A stretch of DNA of 49,271 bases from an uncultured Treponema sp. (GTDB lineage: Bacteria > Spirochaetota > Spirochaetia > Treponematales > Treponemataceae). The position numbers and the translations under genes are program-made. The stretch covers positions 1 to 49,271 of the forward strand of contig CAMVBP010000001.1 in the NCBI GenBank assembly GCA_947165795.1, written 5' to 3'. Below the pieces are notes generated by a model. It was not told the origin of the DNA. It did no database searches and saw nothing but the letters and a program-made list of their open reading frames with translations. Positions 1 to 7,810 of this stretch are shown piece after piece (position 1 is the stretch's first letter; each line of letters begins with the position of its first letter).

Positions 1-1049
1 TTGGCTTTGTTCCACAGATGCTGGTTCTCTTTATCTTCCTTGCCTTCCTTGAAGCCTGTGGTTACATGGCACGTATTGCCTTTATTCTCGACCGTATTTT
101 CCGCCGCTTCGGGCTTTCCGGAAAATCCTTTATTCCTGTATTGATTGGAACTGGTTGTGGTATTCCTGGAATTATGGCCTGCCGTACAATCGAAAACGAA
201 CGCGACCGCCGTATGACAATCATGACAACAACCTTTATTCCTTGTGGTGCCAAGATTCCGTTTATTGGTCTTGTTGTCGGAGCTATCTTTGGTGGAAACG
301 CATGGCTCGCAGCAAGCTGTTATTTTATTGGTATGGCAGCAATCATTTGTTCAGGTATCATACTTAAAAAGACAAAACCATTCATGGGTGAAGTTGCTCC
401 TTTCGTAATGGAGTTACCTAGCTACCACTGGCCTACAGTTGGAAACGTTCTCCGCTCAATGTGGGAACGCGGCTGGTCATTTATTAAAAAGGCTGGAACA
501 ATCATTCTCCTTTCTACAATCGTAATCTGGTTCCTTTCTAACTTCGGCTGGGCAGAAGAAGGCTTTGGAATGCTCGAAGAAGATCAGATGGACGTAAGTA
601 TTCTTGCAAAGTTTGGTAGTCTTATAGCATGGCTTTTTGCTCCTCTTGGCTGGGGTAACTGGCAGGCTGCTGTTGCTTCCATTACCGGTCTTGTTGCAAA
701 GGAAAATATTGTTGGAACAATGGGTGTACTTTATGGCGGTGCCGAAACCTGGTCTGCTCTTGCTCAGGCATTTACAGCTCCGGCAGGACTTTCCTTCCTG
801 ATTTTCAACCTTTTGTGTGCTCCATGTTTTGCAGCAATCGGTGCTATCAAACGTGAGATGAACAACAGAAAGTGGACCTGGGCTGCAATCGGCTGGGAAT
901 GTGGTTTTGCTTATGCAGTATCTTTTGTAGTTTACCAGCTCGGCTCTATGTTCAGTGGAAGCGGCAATATATTCGGCTTCATTCTTGCAGTTCTAGTAAT
1001 TGGATGCTTTGGATGGGGTTTATTCCGCAAGGCAAAAGTAGTAAAATAA
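1..1049 (+). CDS. feoB: Ferrous iron transport protein B, C-terminal part (5' end outside window)
   Basis: This is the membrane permease half of the Fe2+ transporter FeoB. The reading frame is open from the first bases of the window (codons from position 3 read GFVPQM before the internal Met at 18), so the gene starts upstream and its G-protein domain is not visible. About 348 residues remain. The two FeoB gate motifs are clear: GTGCGIPGIMACRT followed by TFIPCGAKIPF, and the late motif LLCAPCFAAIGAIKREMNN. Several hydrophobic helices surround them. The stop is TAA at 1047-1049. The Cys-rich FeoB partner and a DtxR-type regulator follow on the same strand, which is the usual context for bacterial ferrous iron uptake. 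The family assignment is secure; only the extent of the missing 5' part is unknown. Confidence 0.96.
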   Translation, partial: GFVPQMLVLFIFLAFLEACGYMARIAFILDRIFRRFGLSGKSFIPVLIGTGCGIPGIMACRTIENERDRRMTIMTTTFIPCGAKIPFIGLVVGAIFGGNAWLAASCYFIGMAAIICSGIILKKTKPFMGEVAPFVMELPSYHWPTVGNVLRSMWERGWSFIKKAGTIILLSTIVIWFLSNFGWAEEGFGMLEEDQMDVSILAKFGSLIAWLFAPLGWGNWQAAVASITGLVAKENIVGTMGVLYGGAETWSALAQAFTAPAGLSFLIFNLLCAPCFAAIGAIKREMNNRKWTWAAIGWECGFAYAVSFVVYQLGSMFSGSGNIFGFILAVLVIGCFGWGLFRKAKVVK

Positions 1050-1074
1050 GCCTAAGATTAAAGAATCGTTAAAA

Positions 1075-1094
1075 AACGACCCGAAAGGGTCGTT
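1075..1094. terminator. Stem-loop after feoB, terminator-like
   Basis: The stem AACGACCC / GGGTCGTT closes on a GAAA tetraloop, giving eight GC-rich pairs. On the plus strand only three Ts follow, so termination of feoB would be partial. On the minus strand it is followed by six Ts. It may act as an attenuator between feoB and the small downstream gene. Confidence 0.5.
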
Positions 1095-1121
1095 TCAGGT
1101 TCATTAAGTAAATGGCTCAAA

Positions 1122-1138
1122 GGCAAGCTATGCTTGCC
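1122..1138 (+). other. Small hairpin just upstream of a Shine-Dalgarno
   Basis: GGCAAGC-TAT-GCTTGCC forms a seven-pair stem with a three-base loop. It ends five bases before the GGAG ribosome binding site of the FeoB-associated gene. It could stabilise a processed 5' end or tune translation; the function is inferred only. Confidence 0.4.
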
Positions 1139-1154
1139 GACTTGGAGTAATTTT

Positions 1155-1352
1155 ATGGGAACACTATTAGTCAGCATTATTCTTCTCACTATAGTTGCAC
1201 TTATAGTACGTTCTCTTATAAAAGCAAAACGCTCCGGCCGCCACCCCTCCTGTGGCGGCAACTGCGGATCCTGTGGTCATTCCTGCAATGCAAATTATAA
1301 ACATGTAAATTCATTTTTAAAAGAACAAAAATCTTTACATAAAGAAAAATAA
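1155..1352 (+). CDS. FeoB-associated Cys-rich membrane protein
   Basis: This is a 65-residue protein of the FeoB-associated Cys-rich family. It has one N-terminal membrane helix (about residues 2-21), a short basic stretch, then a Cys cluster CGGNCGSCGHSCN and a charged tail. I chose the ATG at 1155 because GGAG at 1144-1147 sits seven bases before it. A TTG at 1134 would add seven residues but lacks a ribosome site. Family members lie directly after feoB and are thought to assist Fe2+ transport; the Cys cluster may bind iron. The exact role is unproven. It lies about 105 bp after feoB, separated by a terminator-like hairpin, so it may be expressed at a different level from feoB. Confidence 0.85.
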   Translation: MGTLLVSIILLTIVALIVRSLIKAKRSGRHPSCGGNCGSCGHSCNANYKHVNSFLKEQKSLHKEK

Positions 1353-1359
1353 GTTTATT

Positions 1360-1396
1360 TTTAATACTTGTAGTAAATTATCTCATCTTGTATAAT
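1360..1396 (+). promoter_or_regulatory. Promoter and possible operator of the DtxR-type regulator
   Basis: TTGTAG (1368-1373), 17 nt, then TATAAT (1391-1396) forms a reasonable sigma-70 promoter. An imperfect 18-bp palindrome (1360-1377, halves TTTAATACT and TGTAGTAAA, seven of nine pairs) overlaps the -35 box. That is where a metal-dependent repressor could autoregulate. The operator role is inferred. Confidence 0.45.
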
Positions 1397-1415
1397 TTTA
1401 TTGTGAGGTAAAAAA

Positions 1416-1793
1416 ATGGTTATAAAAGAATCTGCAGAAATGTATCTTGAGACAATTTTAGTTCTTTCAAAAAAAGGAGCTGTTCGCTCTATAGACATTG
1501 CAAGAGAAATGAATTTTTCAAGACCATCAGTTAGTGTTGCCCTACATAATCTTGAAAAAGAACAGTATATTTCTATCGAACCAGATCAGACCGTTAAACT
1601 GCTTCCAAAAGGCGCAGATATAGCAAAAACTATTTATGAGCGCCATACAATTCTTACAGAATTCTTTGAACAGATTGGTGTAAAATCTTCTATTGCTTCA
1701 GAAGATGCCTGCAAAATTGAGCACGACATCAGCCCAGAATCTTTCAAGGCAATTAAAAAGCTTGTAAAGAAATTCAAAGAAGAAAATAAATAA
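1416..1793 (+). CDS. DtxR/MntR-family metal-dependent transcriptional regulator
   Basis: This 125-residue regulator has an N-terminal winged helix-turn-helix (about residues 5-60, opening ESAEMYLETI) followed by the metal-binding and dimerisation region with YERH and DACKIEHDIS. These match the positions of the acidic and His ligands in MntR-type proteins. It lacks the C-terminal SH3/FeoA-like domain of DtxR/IdeR, so it is closer in length to MntR. GAGG at 1405-1408 supports the ATG at 1416. The position after feoB and its Cys-rich partner suggests it represses iron (or manganese) uptake genes when metal is plentiful. The metal specificity cannot be read from the sequence. It ends 3 bp from the oppositely oriented phosphodiesterase gene. 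Confidence 0.9.
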   Translation: MVIKESAEMYLETILVLSKKGAVRSIDIAREMNFSRPSVSVALHNLEKEQYISIEPDQTVKLLPKGADIAKTIYERHTILTEFFEQIGVKSSIASEDACKIEHDISPESFKAIKKLVKKFKEENK

Positions 1794-1796
1794 TAT

Positions 1797-3593
1797 TTAT
1801 TTAAGATATTTCTCTTCGTACTCTTCAATCGGAATTGGTTTACTGTAATAGTATCCCTGAATTATTTCGCAGCCTAAATCGCGCAGACGATCCACCTGGT
1901 TTTTGCTTTCTGCGCCTTCAGCAAGGCATACAAAACCAAGCTCCTTTGCAAGAGTTATAATGTGACGTAAAACGATAATATCTTCCTTGCGTTCGCTTGA
2001 AACAGCCACTGTATCTACAAAGCTCTTGTCAATTTTGAGAGTATCGATAGGCATTTGTGTAAGTAGCGAAAGTGATGAATAACCTGTTCCAAAATCATCC
2101 ATGGAAATTTTAAAGCCACGACTTCGCAGCTCCTGCAACACACTGAACATGTGCTCCATATTGTCGTAAGTTGCACTTTCCGTAAGTTCAAAATCTATAA
2201 GCTTATGATCAACGTTATAATAATCAATAATGCTGACAAGATTTTCTATAAGATTTTCATTATACATACGGCTTCGAGAAAGATTTACAGAAATAGGATA
2301 AAGCGGCCTACCCTCTTTTTTCCATTTTGCAAAAGCTTCACAGACCTTTTTTAAAACTATATCATCTATTTTTGCAATTGAACCATCTTTTTCAAAAAAT
2401 GGAATAAATCGATATGGCGGCAAAAATTCTTTATTTTTATAGTTCCAGCGTATTAATGCTTCGGCACCTTTAATCACATTTTTTGAAATATCAAACTTAG
2501 GCTGAAGATAAACTACAAATTCATCCTGCTCAATTGCAGTTTCTACATAAGCTTTTATATAATTTCCCCAGGAAAGGTTATCATGCATTTTATCGGTATA
2601 AATAACAATTTCAGTCTGCTTTTGATTTGTACATAGAGCCTGTGCCATTTTTGCAGCATCTGCTACACGATTCCCCGAAAGCATTGCACGTTGCATTGGA
2701 ACAACACCACATTTATAATAAATTTTGTAATTCGGATCTTCTTCCAAAACAGAAAGCTTTTCAAAAAAATTATTGAGTTTATTTATCAGCTCATCCTCAG
2801 GCATATCTTTTATAAGCATTGCAAAATTATCGTTGTGACAGCGGCCGCTTGCATAAACAAAATCCGATTCATTCATTGCCCGTACAATGTTACTCAAAAC
2901 CTTATTTGCAGCTATGTGCCCATATGCCTCGTTTATTACACGGAATTCTTTAATATCAAAATGAGCAAATGCATAATCTGCAATTCCTTTGTCGGAAGGA
3001 ACCTCCAGAAAAGCCTCAAGATGATTCCAGTTATAGCTTCCCGTTATTGAATCTATAAATGCAGATTTATATAGCTCTTCATTCTTGAACTTAGAAATAT
3101 CATTATTTATAACATGGATAGCCCTGTCATTATAAAGCTTCCATTCATAGAGGAGCCGGTTCTTTTTATAGCCATGAAAAATACTTATAACCTTTGCATC
3201 TTCTTTTATACTTAAATCACTGTAAGGTCTGTGAGCATTATCTTCTTCTGCAACATCTAAAAAAAGTTTTTTGATAAACGGATAATTAATTTCTACATCA
3301 TCATCAATTTCTACAGAATAAAAAAATGCACCGTCAAGGGGAACTGTTTTAAGACCTTCCGGATATTCTATACGCGGATCATCTGCCCTGTACTCAATTC
3401 CAATTACTTCCTTTTCAAGTCCTTTTATAAAAAACACACCGGGATAATCATAAGTTCCAAACGCATTTGAATATTTTGCAATGCATTCCGGAATAATACC
3501 CGTGTAAAAACCCTGAATTTCTTCAGGACTTGCATCAACATAATAGAGAACCCGATTTGGCTTATATATTTGGTTGAGTTTATTTATAAACAT
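1797..3593 (-). CDS. c-di-GMP phosphodiesterase with degenerate GGDEF and intact EAL domain
   Basis: This 598-residue protein has an unrecognised N-terminal region (1-165), a GGDEF-like domain (about 175-335) and an EAL domain (about 345-598). The GGDEF signature is degenerate (RCHNDNF at 251-257), so cyclase activity is unlikely. The EAL domain keeps the expected catalytic residues: E378 (EALIRW), N438 (NLSR), E469 (FELTES), D499/D500 (DDFGTG), K520 (LKID), E559 (AEGAE) and Q579 (QGYYYSKP). It should therefore hydrolyse c-di-GMP to pGpG, perhaps regulated by the dead GGDEF module. No membrane helix is evident, so it is probably cytosolic. The start ATG lies six bases after an extended -10 box with no Shine-Dalgarno, suggesting a leaderless transcript. 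Confidence 0.92.
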   Translation of the reverse strand: MFINKLNQIYKPNRVLYYVDASPEEIQGFYTGIIPECIAKYSNAFGTYDYPGVFFIKGLEKEVIGIEYRADDPRIEYPEGLKTVPLDGAFFYSVEIDDDVEINYPFIKKLFLDVAEEDNAHRPYSDLSIKEDAKVISIFHGYKKNRLLYEWKLYNDRAIHVINNDISKFKNEELYKSAFIDSITGSYNWNHLEAFLEVPSDKGIADYAFAHFDIKEFRVINEAYGHIAANKVLSNIVRAMNESDFVYASGRCHNDNFAMLIKDMPEDELINKLNNFFEKLSVLEEDPNYKIYYKCGVVPMQRAMLSGNRVADAAKMAQALCTNQKQTEIVIYTDKMHDNLSWGNYIKAYVETAIEQDEFVVYLQPKFDISKNVIKGAEALIRWNYKNKEFLPPYRFIPFFEKDGSIAKIDDIVLKKVCEAFAKWKKEGRPLYPISVNLSRSRMYNENLIENLVSIIDYYNVDHKLIDFELTESATYDNMEHMFSVLQELRSRGFKISMDDFGTGYSSLSLLTQMPIDTLKIDKSFVDTVAVSSERKEDIIVLRHIITLAKELGFVCLAEGAESKNQVDRLRDLGCEIIQGYYYSKPIPIEEYEEKYLK

Positions 3594-3599
3594 ATATTT

Positions 3600-3608
3600 A
3601 TGATAGCA
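3600..3608 (-). promoter_or_regulatory. Extended -10 of the EAL gene, leaderless
   Basis: On the minus strand TGC-TATCAT is followed by six bases (AAATAT) and then the ATG at 3593. No Shine-Dalgarno lies between. The predicted transcription start falls at or next to the start codon. Confidence 0.5.
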
Positions 3609-3674
3609 TAAATAATCCCGGGCGTACAGTTTTATAATTCAGTTTAAAAAAATCTTTTGTTCAGAAATTTTGTA

Positions 3675-3704
3675 TTGACAAATATATATTTCCTTTAGTA
3701 ATAT
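3675..3704 (+). promoter_or_regulatory. Promoter of the PadR regulator
   Basis: A perfect TTGACA (3675-3680) is followed after 18 nt by TAATAT (3699-3704). The -10 lies inside the palindromic operator, so bound repressor would exclude RNA polymerase. Confidence 0.65.
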
Positions 3705-3728
3705 TACTATTAGTAATATTACTAAAGG
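3692..3728 (+). promoter_or_regulatory. Perfect double-palindrome operator upstream of padR
   Basis: Two copies of the 14-bp palindrome TAGTAATATTACTA (3696-3709 and 3711-3724) flank a single T at 3710. With the outer CCTT/AAGG the whole 37 bp is one perfect inverted repeat. It covers the -10 region and reaches into the Shine-Dalgarno AAAGGAG (3724-3730). This is very likely the autoregulatory binding site for the PadR protein encoded just downstream. Confidence 0.8.
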
Positions 3729-3735
3729 AGCAGAT

Positions 3736-4350
3736 ATGGAAAACATAATTCTCAGCCTTCTTCTTTTGAATAATATGACAATATATGAAATGCGTACATA
3801 TATTCAAAAAAATCTTTCTACCGTTTGCAGCGACAGTCTTGGAAGCATGCAGACTTCTATTAAAAAGCTTTTGGAAAAAGGCTTTATTGAAGTTACTGAA
3901 ATTCTTGATAACAACATACTAAAAAAAGAATACAGCATAACAAAGGCCGGCCTTGATTTTTACAAAGACTGGACAGGCACTCCGCTTAATATTCAAAAAT
4001 TCAAAAACATGGAAGAAGGAAAATTCTTTTTCCTGGGAATGGCTAGTAAAGAAAAACGAATCAGATTTTTACAGCAGCACATTTACGCTTTGGATTCTGA
4101 AATGGAAAAATTGAATAAAATTAAGGCGCTGGTAGATTCAACAAAAAAAGACGCAATCAGCGTGAATATAAACAGATTTAAGAAAGAGAAAACAATTTCT
4201 AAAAATCTTTTAAAAGTTTCAGAGGAAACGGATATTGAAACTGTCGTAAAAAATATTTATACGTATCAGATTTACATGCTCGAATACGGTCTGGAACGTA
4301 TTAAATCTGATTTAGATTTTTACAAAAAGATTTTAAGAAAAGAGATGTAA
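3736..4350 (+). CDS. PadR-family transcriptional regulator
   Basis: This 204-residue protein has an N-terminal PadR winged helix (about residues 1-85, starting MENIILSLLLLNNMTIYEM and ending with the wing EYSITKAG) and a C-terminal helical PadR/Vir-type dimerisation region (about 95-200, lysine-rich helices). AAAGGAG at 3724-3730 sets the start. PadR proteins usually repress their own operon and respond to small aromatic or xenobiotic ligands. Here the 37-bp palindrome over the promoter fits autorepression. The hydrolase gene starts 49 bp downstream on the same strand and is the obvious co-regulated target. The ligand cannot be predicted from sequence. Confidence 0.93.
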   Translation: MENIILSLLLLNNMTIYEMRTYIQKNLSTVCSDSLGSMQTSIKKLLEKGFIEVTEILDNNILKKEYSITKAGLDFYKDWTGTPLNIQKFKNMEEGKFFFLGMASKEKRIRFLQQHIYALDSEMEKLNKIKALVDSTKKDAISVNINRFKKEKTISKNLLKVSEETDIETVVKNIYTYQIYMLEYGLERIKSDLDFYKKILRKEM

Positions 4351-4399
4351 AAAAATTGAACCGCTGTGTGCAGAACAGATTATTAACACAGGAGTATAT

Positions 4400-5359
4400 A
4401 TGAAAAAATTTCTTATTATTTTAATTATCATAATTGCTGTAATTATTATTATACGTTTTATTTTATTTCCGCCTGTAAAAGAAATTGCCGTTACCGGAAA
4501 ATATAAAATCAATTCATCGGATTACTGGATTACTCTCGACAAAGCAGATCCATATTCTAAAGACGGAAAACTCCGCGAACTTCAAATACGAAAATGGTTT
4601 CCTTTAGATTGTTCAGAACAAAAGCCTGTTATTATTGCTTCTCACGGATCATGTGGAACAATCGACAACAACTTATCTTTGTACCGTGAACTCGCAAGTA
4701 ATGGACACATTGTTCTTGCAGTAGGACACCCGGGTCAGGCAGCAAGCATAAAATATCAGAACGGAAAAAAATCCGGGCCGAGCAGTATTTTTATTAAAGA
4801 AATGTCTGCCCTTCAGCCGCAGAAAAATCCGGAGGAAGCGTATGAAGTTTTTAATAAATGGATGAAGATACGAACTGAAGATTTAAATGCGGTAATGGAT
4901 GATTATATAAAAAATCAAGGCGATACAAATTTTATTGTAATTGGACATTCTCTTGGTGGTTCAGCTGCTTATGCAATGGCCAGAATTAGAAAAGATGTAA
5001 TTGGCTGCATAGCACTGGAATCTCCGTTTATGTATGATATTCAGGGTGTTAAAGAAGGCCGCTTTGTTTTTGACAGCAGTGACTATGAAGTTCCGCTTTT
5101 AAATATTTATTCTGATTCATCTTTTGCATATTTGAATGAATGGGACCAGTATAAAAATAATGCAAAATTTTTGTTGAGTAAAAATCCGAATTATACAAAC
5201 ATCCATTATGAAGGTACTTTTCATATGAGCTTATGTGATTTGTCTCTTGTTTCCCCAATTCTGTCTTCCATTTTTGGCGGAGGATTTCAAAAAACAAAAG
5301 CTCGTGTTCAACTTACAAAATTAAACGAAGACTGTCTTAATTGGATTCAAAAGCTGTAA
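4400..5359 (+). CDS. Membrane-anchored alpha/beta hydrolase (PAF-acetylhydrolase-like)
   Basis: This 319-residue protein has one N-terminal hydrophobic segment (about residues 3-22), so it is an anchored or exported enzyme. The alpha/beta hydrolase fold is visible from the oxyanion-region SHGSCG, the nucleophile elbow VIGHSLGGSAA with its Ser, the acidic region after LLNIYSDSS, and a late His in TFHMSLCD. It resembles PAF-acetylhydrolase-type esterases that deacylate lipid or ester substrates; the substrate is unknown. GGAG before the ATG supports the start. It follows padR by 49 bp and is probably part of the same regulated unit. A short inverted repeat (CTGTGT 4364-4369 / ACACAG 4386-4391) touches its ribosome site. 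Confidence 0.85.
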   Translation: MKKFLIILIIIIAVIIIIRFILFPPVKEIAVTGKYKINSSDYWITLDKADPYSKDGKLRELQIRKWFPLDCSEQKPVIIASHGSCGTIDNNLSLYRELASNGHIVLAVGHPGQAASIKYQNGKKSGPSSIFIKEMSALQPQKNPEEAYEVFNKWMKIRTEDLNAVMDDYIKNQGDTNFIVIGHSLGGSAAYAMARIRKDVIGCIALESPFMYDIQGVKEGRFVFDSSDYEVPLLNIYSDSSFAYLNEWDQYKNNAKFLLSKNPNYTNIHYEGTFHMSLCDLSLVSPILSSIFGGGFQKTKARVQLTKLNEDCLNWIQKL

Positions 5360-5388
5360 TTACCAAAAATATAATTTTATGGTATAAT
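5360..5388 (+). promoter_or_regulatory. Promoter of the YcxB-like gene
   Basis: TTACCA (5360-5365), 17 nt, then TATAAT (5383-5388) preceded by TGG forms an extended -10 promoter. A GGGAG ribosome site follows before the ATG at 5418. Confidence 0.65.
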
Positions 5389-5417
5389 TTGAATCAGTTA
5401 ATAATAGGGAGAAAAAA

Positions 5418-5927
5418 ATGGAATACAAAATTAAAGTTAACATTACACTTGATGATTACAAGAGATTCAATTATGACTACATGACACGAAAAAAATTTGT
5501 GCCGATTTGTTTAATAATTTGTTTGGTTTTAATTATTGTCAATTTTTTAATTGAACTATTTACAGCAAATAATATTACTCATGCTCTGACTAAAAATTTT
5601 CCTGCAATTGGCGTAATACTTTTTTGGATTTTATTTTGGTTTGTTCTTTTTCCGCTTCGTATAAAGAGAATTTATAATTCAGATAAAGTTCTCCAGGAAG
5701 AAAGAGAAATTATTCTGACAGAACAGGGCATTTCAGATTATTCCTCTCGCGGTTCGTTCACATATTATGTTCAGGATTTTACCAGAGTATTTTTTGGAAA
5801 AACTGTAATTTCAATTTTTGTTTCTTCTCAAAAGGCTATTTTAATCCCAAGACATTGCTTTAATTCAAAAGAAGAAGAAATAGAAGTTGAACAATTTATT
5901 AGAAACAATTATTCAAAAAATATATAA
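5418..5927 (+). CDS. YcxB-like membrane protein
   Basis: This 169-residue protein has two close transmembrane helices (about residues 28-47 and 60-80), then a cytoplasmic-type C-terminal domain with the pattern EREIILTEQGISDYSSRGSFTYYVQDFTRVF and a later LIPRHCF. That layout matches the YcxB-like family (two helices plus a PH-like domain), whose function is not established. GGGAG seven bases before the ATG supports the start. It has its own extended -10 promoter, so it need not depend on the PadR operon. The TIM-barrel gene follows after 26 bp. Confidence 0.78.
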   Translation: MEYKIKVNITLDDYKRFNYDYMTRKKFVPICLIICLVLIIVNFLIELFTANNITHALTKNFPAIGVILFWILFWFVLFPLRIKRIYNSDKVLQEEREIILTEQGISDYSSRGSFTYYVQDFTRVFFGKTVISIFVSSQKAILIPRHCFNSKEEEIEVEQFIRNNYSKNI

Positions 5928-5953
5928 CTATTTTAATAAAGAGAAAATTCACA

Positions 5954-6781
5954 ATGCAATTTGGAATGCCAACCTTAATCGAAAATAATTCTCTTAAAGA
6001 AAATATTGAACTGTGCAGCCGGCTTGGATTGAATTTCATTGAGCTTAATATGAATTTTCCGGAATATCAGCTGGAAGAACTTGAAAAATCAGAGTTTTTG
6101 ATTGAAGCTGCAGAGAATGCAAAAATTTATTATACAATTCATCTGGATGAAAACCTTAATATTGCTGATTTTAATTCTCTTGTTTCCAATGCTTATTTAG
6201 AAACTGTCCGACGAACAATTGAAGCAGCAAAAAAACTTATTTCTCTTCGCAATAAATATGGCGATGAAACTCAGCCGCTCACAATTAATATGCATATGCA
6301 TCACGGAATTTTTATTACACTCCCAGATAAAAAAGTACAGATGTATGAACGCGATTTTAAAACATACTTGAATGCCTTCGCAAAATTCCGGGATTTATGT
6401 GAAAAATGGATTGGAAATTCAGACATTAAAATTGTTATAGAAAACACAGACGGCTTTAAAGATTATGAAAAAAAATCCATTGAATTTCTGCTGGAAAAAT
6501 CTTGTTTTGCTCTTACCTGGGATATAGGACATTCAAAAGCAGTCGGCGAAAAAGATGTTCCATTTATAATGCAGAATGTAAATCATCTTATTCATTTTCA
6601 TATCCACGACGGAAGCGAAGTTCCTCCCAAAAATCATCTGGCACTGGGTGATGGAGAAATAAATTTACCGGAACGATTACAGCTTGCAAAAGAACGTAAT
6701 GCCAGATGTGTTTTAGAAACAAAAACAATCGCAGCACTGGAAAAGTCCGTGGAATATTTACGAATTAATAATTTGCATTGA
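5954..6781 (+). CDS. Sugar phosphate isomerase/epimerase family TIM-barrel protein
   Basis: This 275-residue protein belongs to the xylose isomerase-like (AP endonuclease 2) TIM-barrel superfamily. Expected metal-ligand strands are visible: NMHMHHG, IVIENTDGF (Glu), LTWDIGHSKA (Asp/His), LIHFHIHDG (His) and the final VLETK (Glu). Such enzymes isomerise or epimerise sugars, or hydrolyse related substrates, using divalent metals in the cytosol. The specific substrate is not evident. The ribosome site is weak (AAAGAGA). Its stop TGA overlaps the TTGACA promoter element of the next gene. Confidence 0.82.
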   Translation: MQFGMPTLIENNSLKENIELCSRLGLNFIELNMNFPEYQLEELEKSEFLIEAAENAKIYYTIHLDENLNIADFNSLVSNAYLETVRRTIEAAKKLISLRNKYGDETQPLTINMHMHHGIFITLPDKKVQMYERDFKTYLNAFAKFRDLCEKWIGNSDIKIVIENTDGFKDYEKKSIEFLLEKSCFALTWDIGHSKAVGEKDVPFIMQNVNHLIHFHIHDGSEVPPKNHLALGDGEINLPERLQLAKERNARCVLETKTIAALEKSVEYLRINNLH

Positions 6782-6808
6782 CAAAAACTAAAAAAAAGGT
6801 TGTATTAT
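6778..6808 (+). promoter_or_regulatory. Promoter of the propeller-like gene
   Basis: TTGACA (6778-6783) overlaps the upstream stop codon. TATTAT lies 19 nt downstream (6803-6808) and a second TATAAT lies at 6818-6823. GAGG precedes the ATG at 6842. Which -10 is used is uncertain. Confidence 0.5.
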
Positions 6809-6841
6809 ATAAAATAATATAATTTAAAAATGTGAGGAAAA

Positions 6842-7810
6842 ATGAAAAAAGACAAAAAATTCTCCGGATATTCTGGCTTTGTAAGCAATGATGAATCTCT
6901 TCTTATTACAATGAGCCGTAATACGGTTTATGTTAACAGCCTGATAACAAAAAAACTTCTTCTTAAAACTAAATCTGTAAAGAATATTGATATGGTTACA
7001 ATTTCGCCAGATAATTCATTAATTGCGGCTAAAAGTACAATTGGAGAAATAGCTCTTATCAATGCAAAAAACGGTGAAGAAATTTGCATGGACAGAATGG
7101 AAAAGTCACAAGGAGAACTGATGTATTTTACTTCTGACAGTTCACGCATAGTTGATCTTGACTGGAATGGAAAAGTAATGCTTTTTGATTGTGCTGCAAA
7201 AACACATTCAATTCTGGATGATTCTAAAATTTTAGAAAGATGTGCATATATTCAATATGATCCTTTCAGCAATAGAATTTACCGCTTTATGGCTGAACGT
7301 TTTGGAAACAGTCCTGGAATTGTTCAGGTTGCAATCCCGGACGAAAAATTTCTTGATAAAGAACATTTTAAATATACAACTGCACAAATTTTTACAACTC
7401 ATCTTCCATCCTGTGTACCACATCATCCTTCTTTATGTAAAGAACATAACTTCTGGTATGATGTACGTGCAGATAAAATTATAGTTTGCGATAAGGATTT
7501 TAAAGAAATTGATTCTTTTAAAAATCCGCCATCAAAATCAAAGAAAGAATTCTTTTCTGATTTCTGGGTCTCGCCGGATGAAAACTATCTTTTTATTGAT
7601 TATGGAAAGCAATGCGATCCGGGAACTTCAAATGTAGAATACGATAATATTCCAAGCCTTTCTGTTTTATATGATTTAAAAACATTAAAACCATTAAAGG
7701 AATTTTCATATGATTATGTTTCCGATTTTACAATGTACAATGATGAAAAAAATTATGTAATTGGAACCTGGCGTGGAACTTTTATAGGCGAAGTAGATTC
7801 TACTGAATAA
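6842..7810 (+). CDS. Uncharacterised WD40/beta-propeller-like protein
   Basis: I do not recognise a named family. The 322-residue protein has no signal peptide and no membrane helix. It contains repeating blade-like segments such as TISPDNSLIAAKS, YFTSDSSRIVDLDWNGKVMLFD and WVSPDENYLFIDYG, separated by 40-60 residues. That spacing suggests a WD40-like or YVTN-type beta-propeller, probably a cytosolic scaffold or sensor. GAGG seven bases upstream supports the start. The gene has its own TTGACA promoter. Its 3' end overlaps the convergent ydcF-like gene by 11 bp. Confidence 0.6.
   Translation: MKKDKKFSGYSGFVSNDESLLITMSRNTVYVNSLITKKLLLKTKSVKNIDMVTISPDNSLIAAKSTIGEIALINAKNGEEICMDRMEKSQGELMYFTSDSSRIVDLDWNGKVMLFDCAAKTHSILDDSKILERCAYIQYDPFSNRIYRFMAERFGNSPGIVQVAIPDEKFLDKEHFKYTTAQIFTTHLPSCVPHHPSLCKEHNFWYDVRADKIIVCDKDFKEIDSFKNPPSKSKKEFFSDFWVSPDENYLFIDYGKQCDPGTSNVEYDNIPSLSVLYDLKTLKPLKEFSYDYVSDFTMYNDEKNYVIGTWRGTFIGEVDSTE

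Noticed and set aside
1134..1154. TTG at 1134 as start of the FeoB-associated gene
   Set aside because: It has no ribosome site, while GGAG is properly placed before the ATG at 1155.
2691..3050. A 119-residue plus-strand open frame inside the EAL gene
   Set aside because: It is antisense to a gene with complete conserved motifs and has no recognisable domain.
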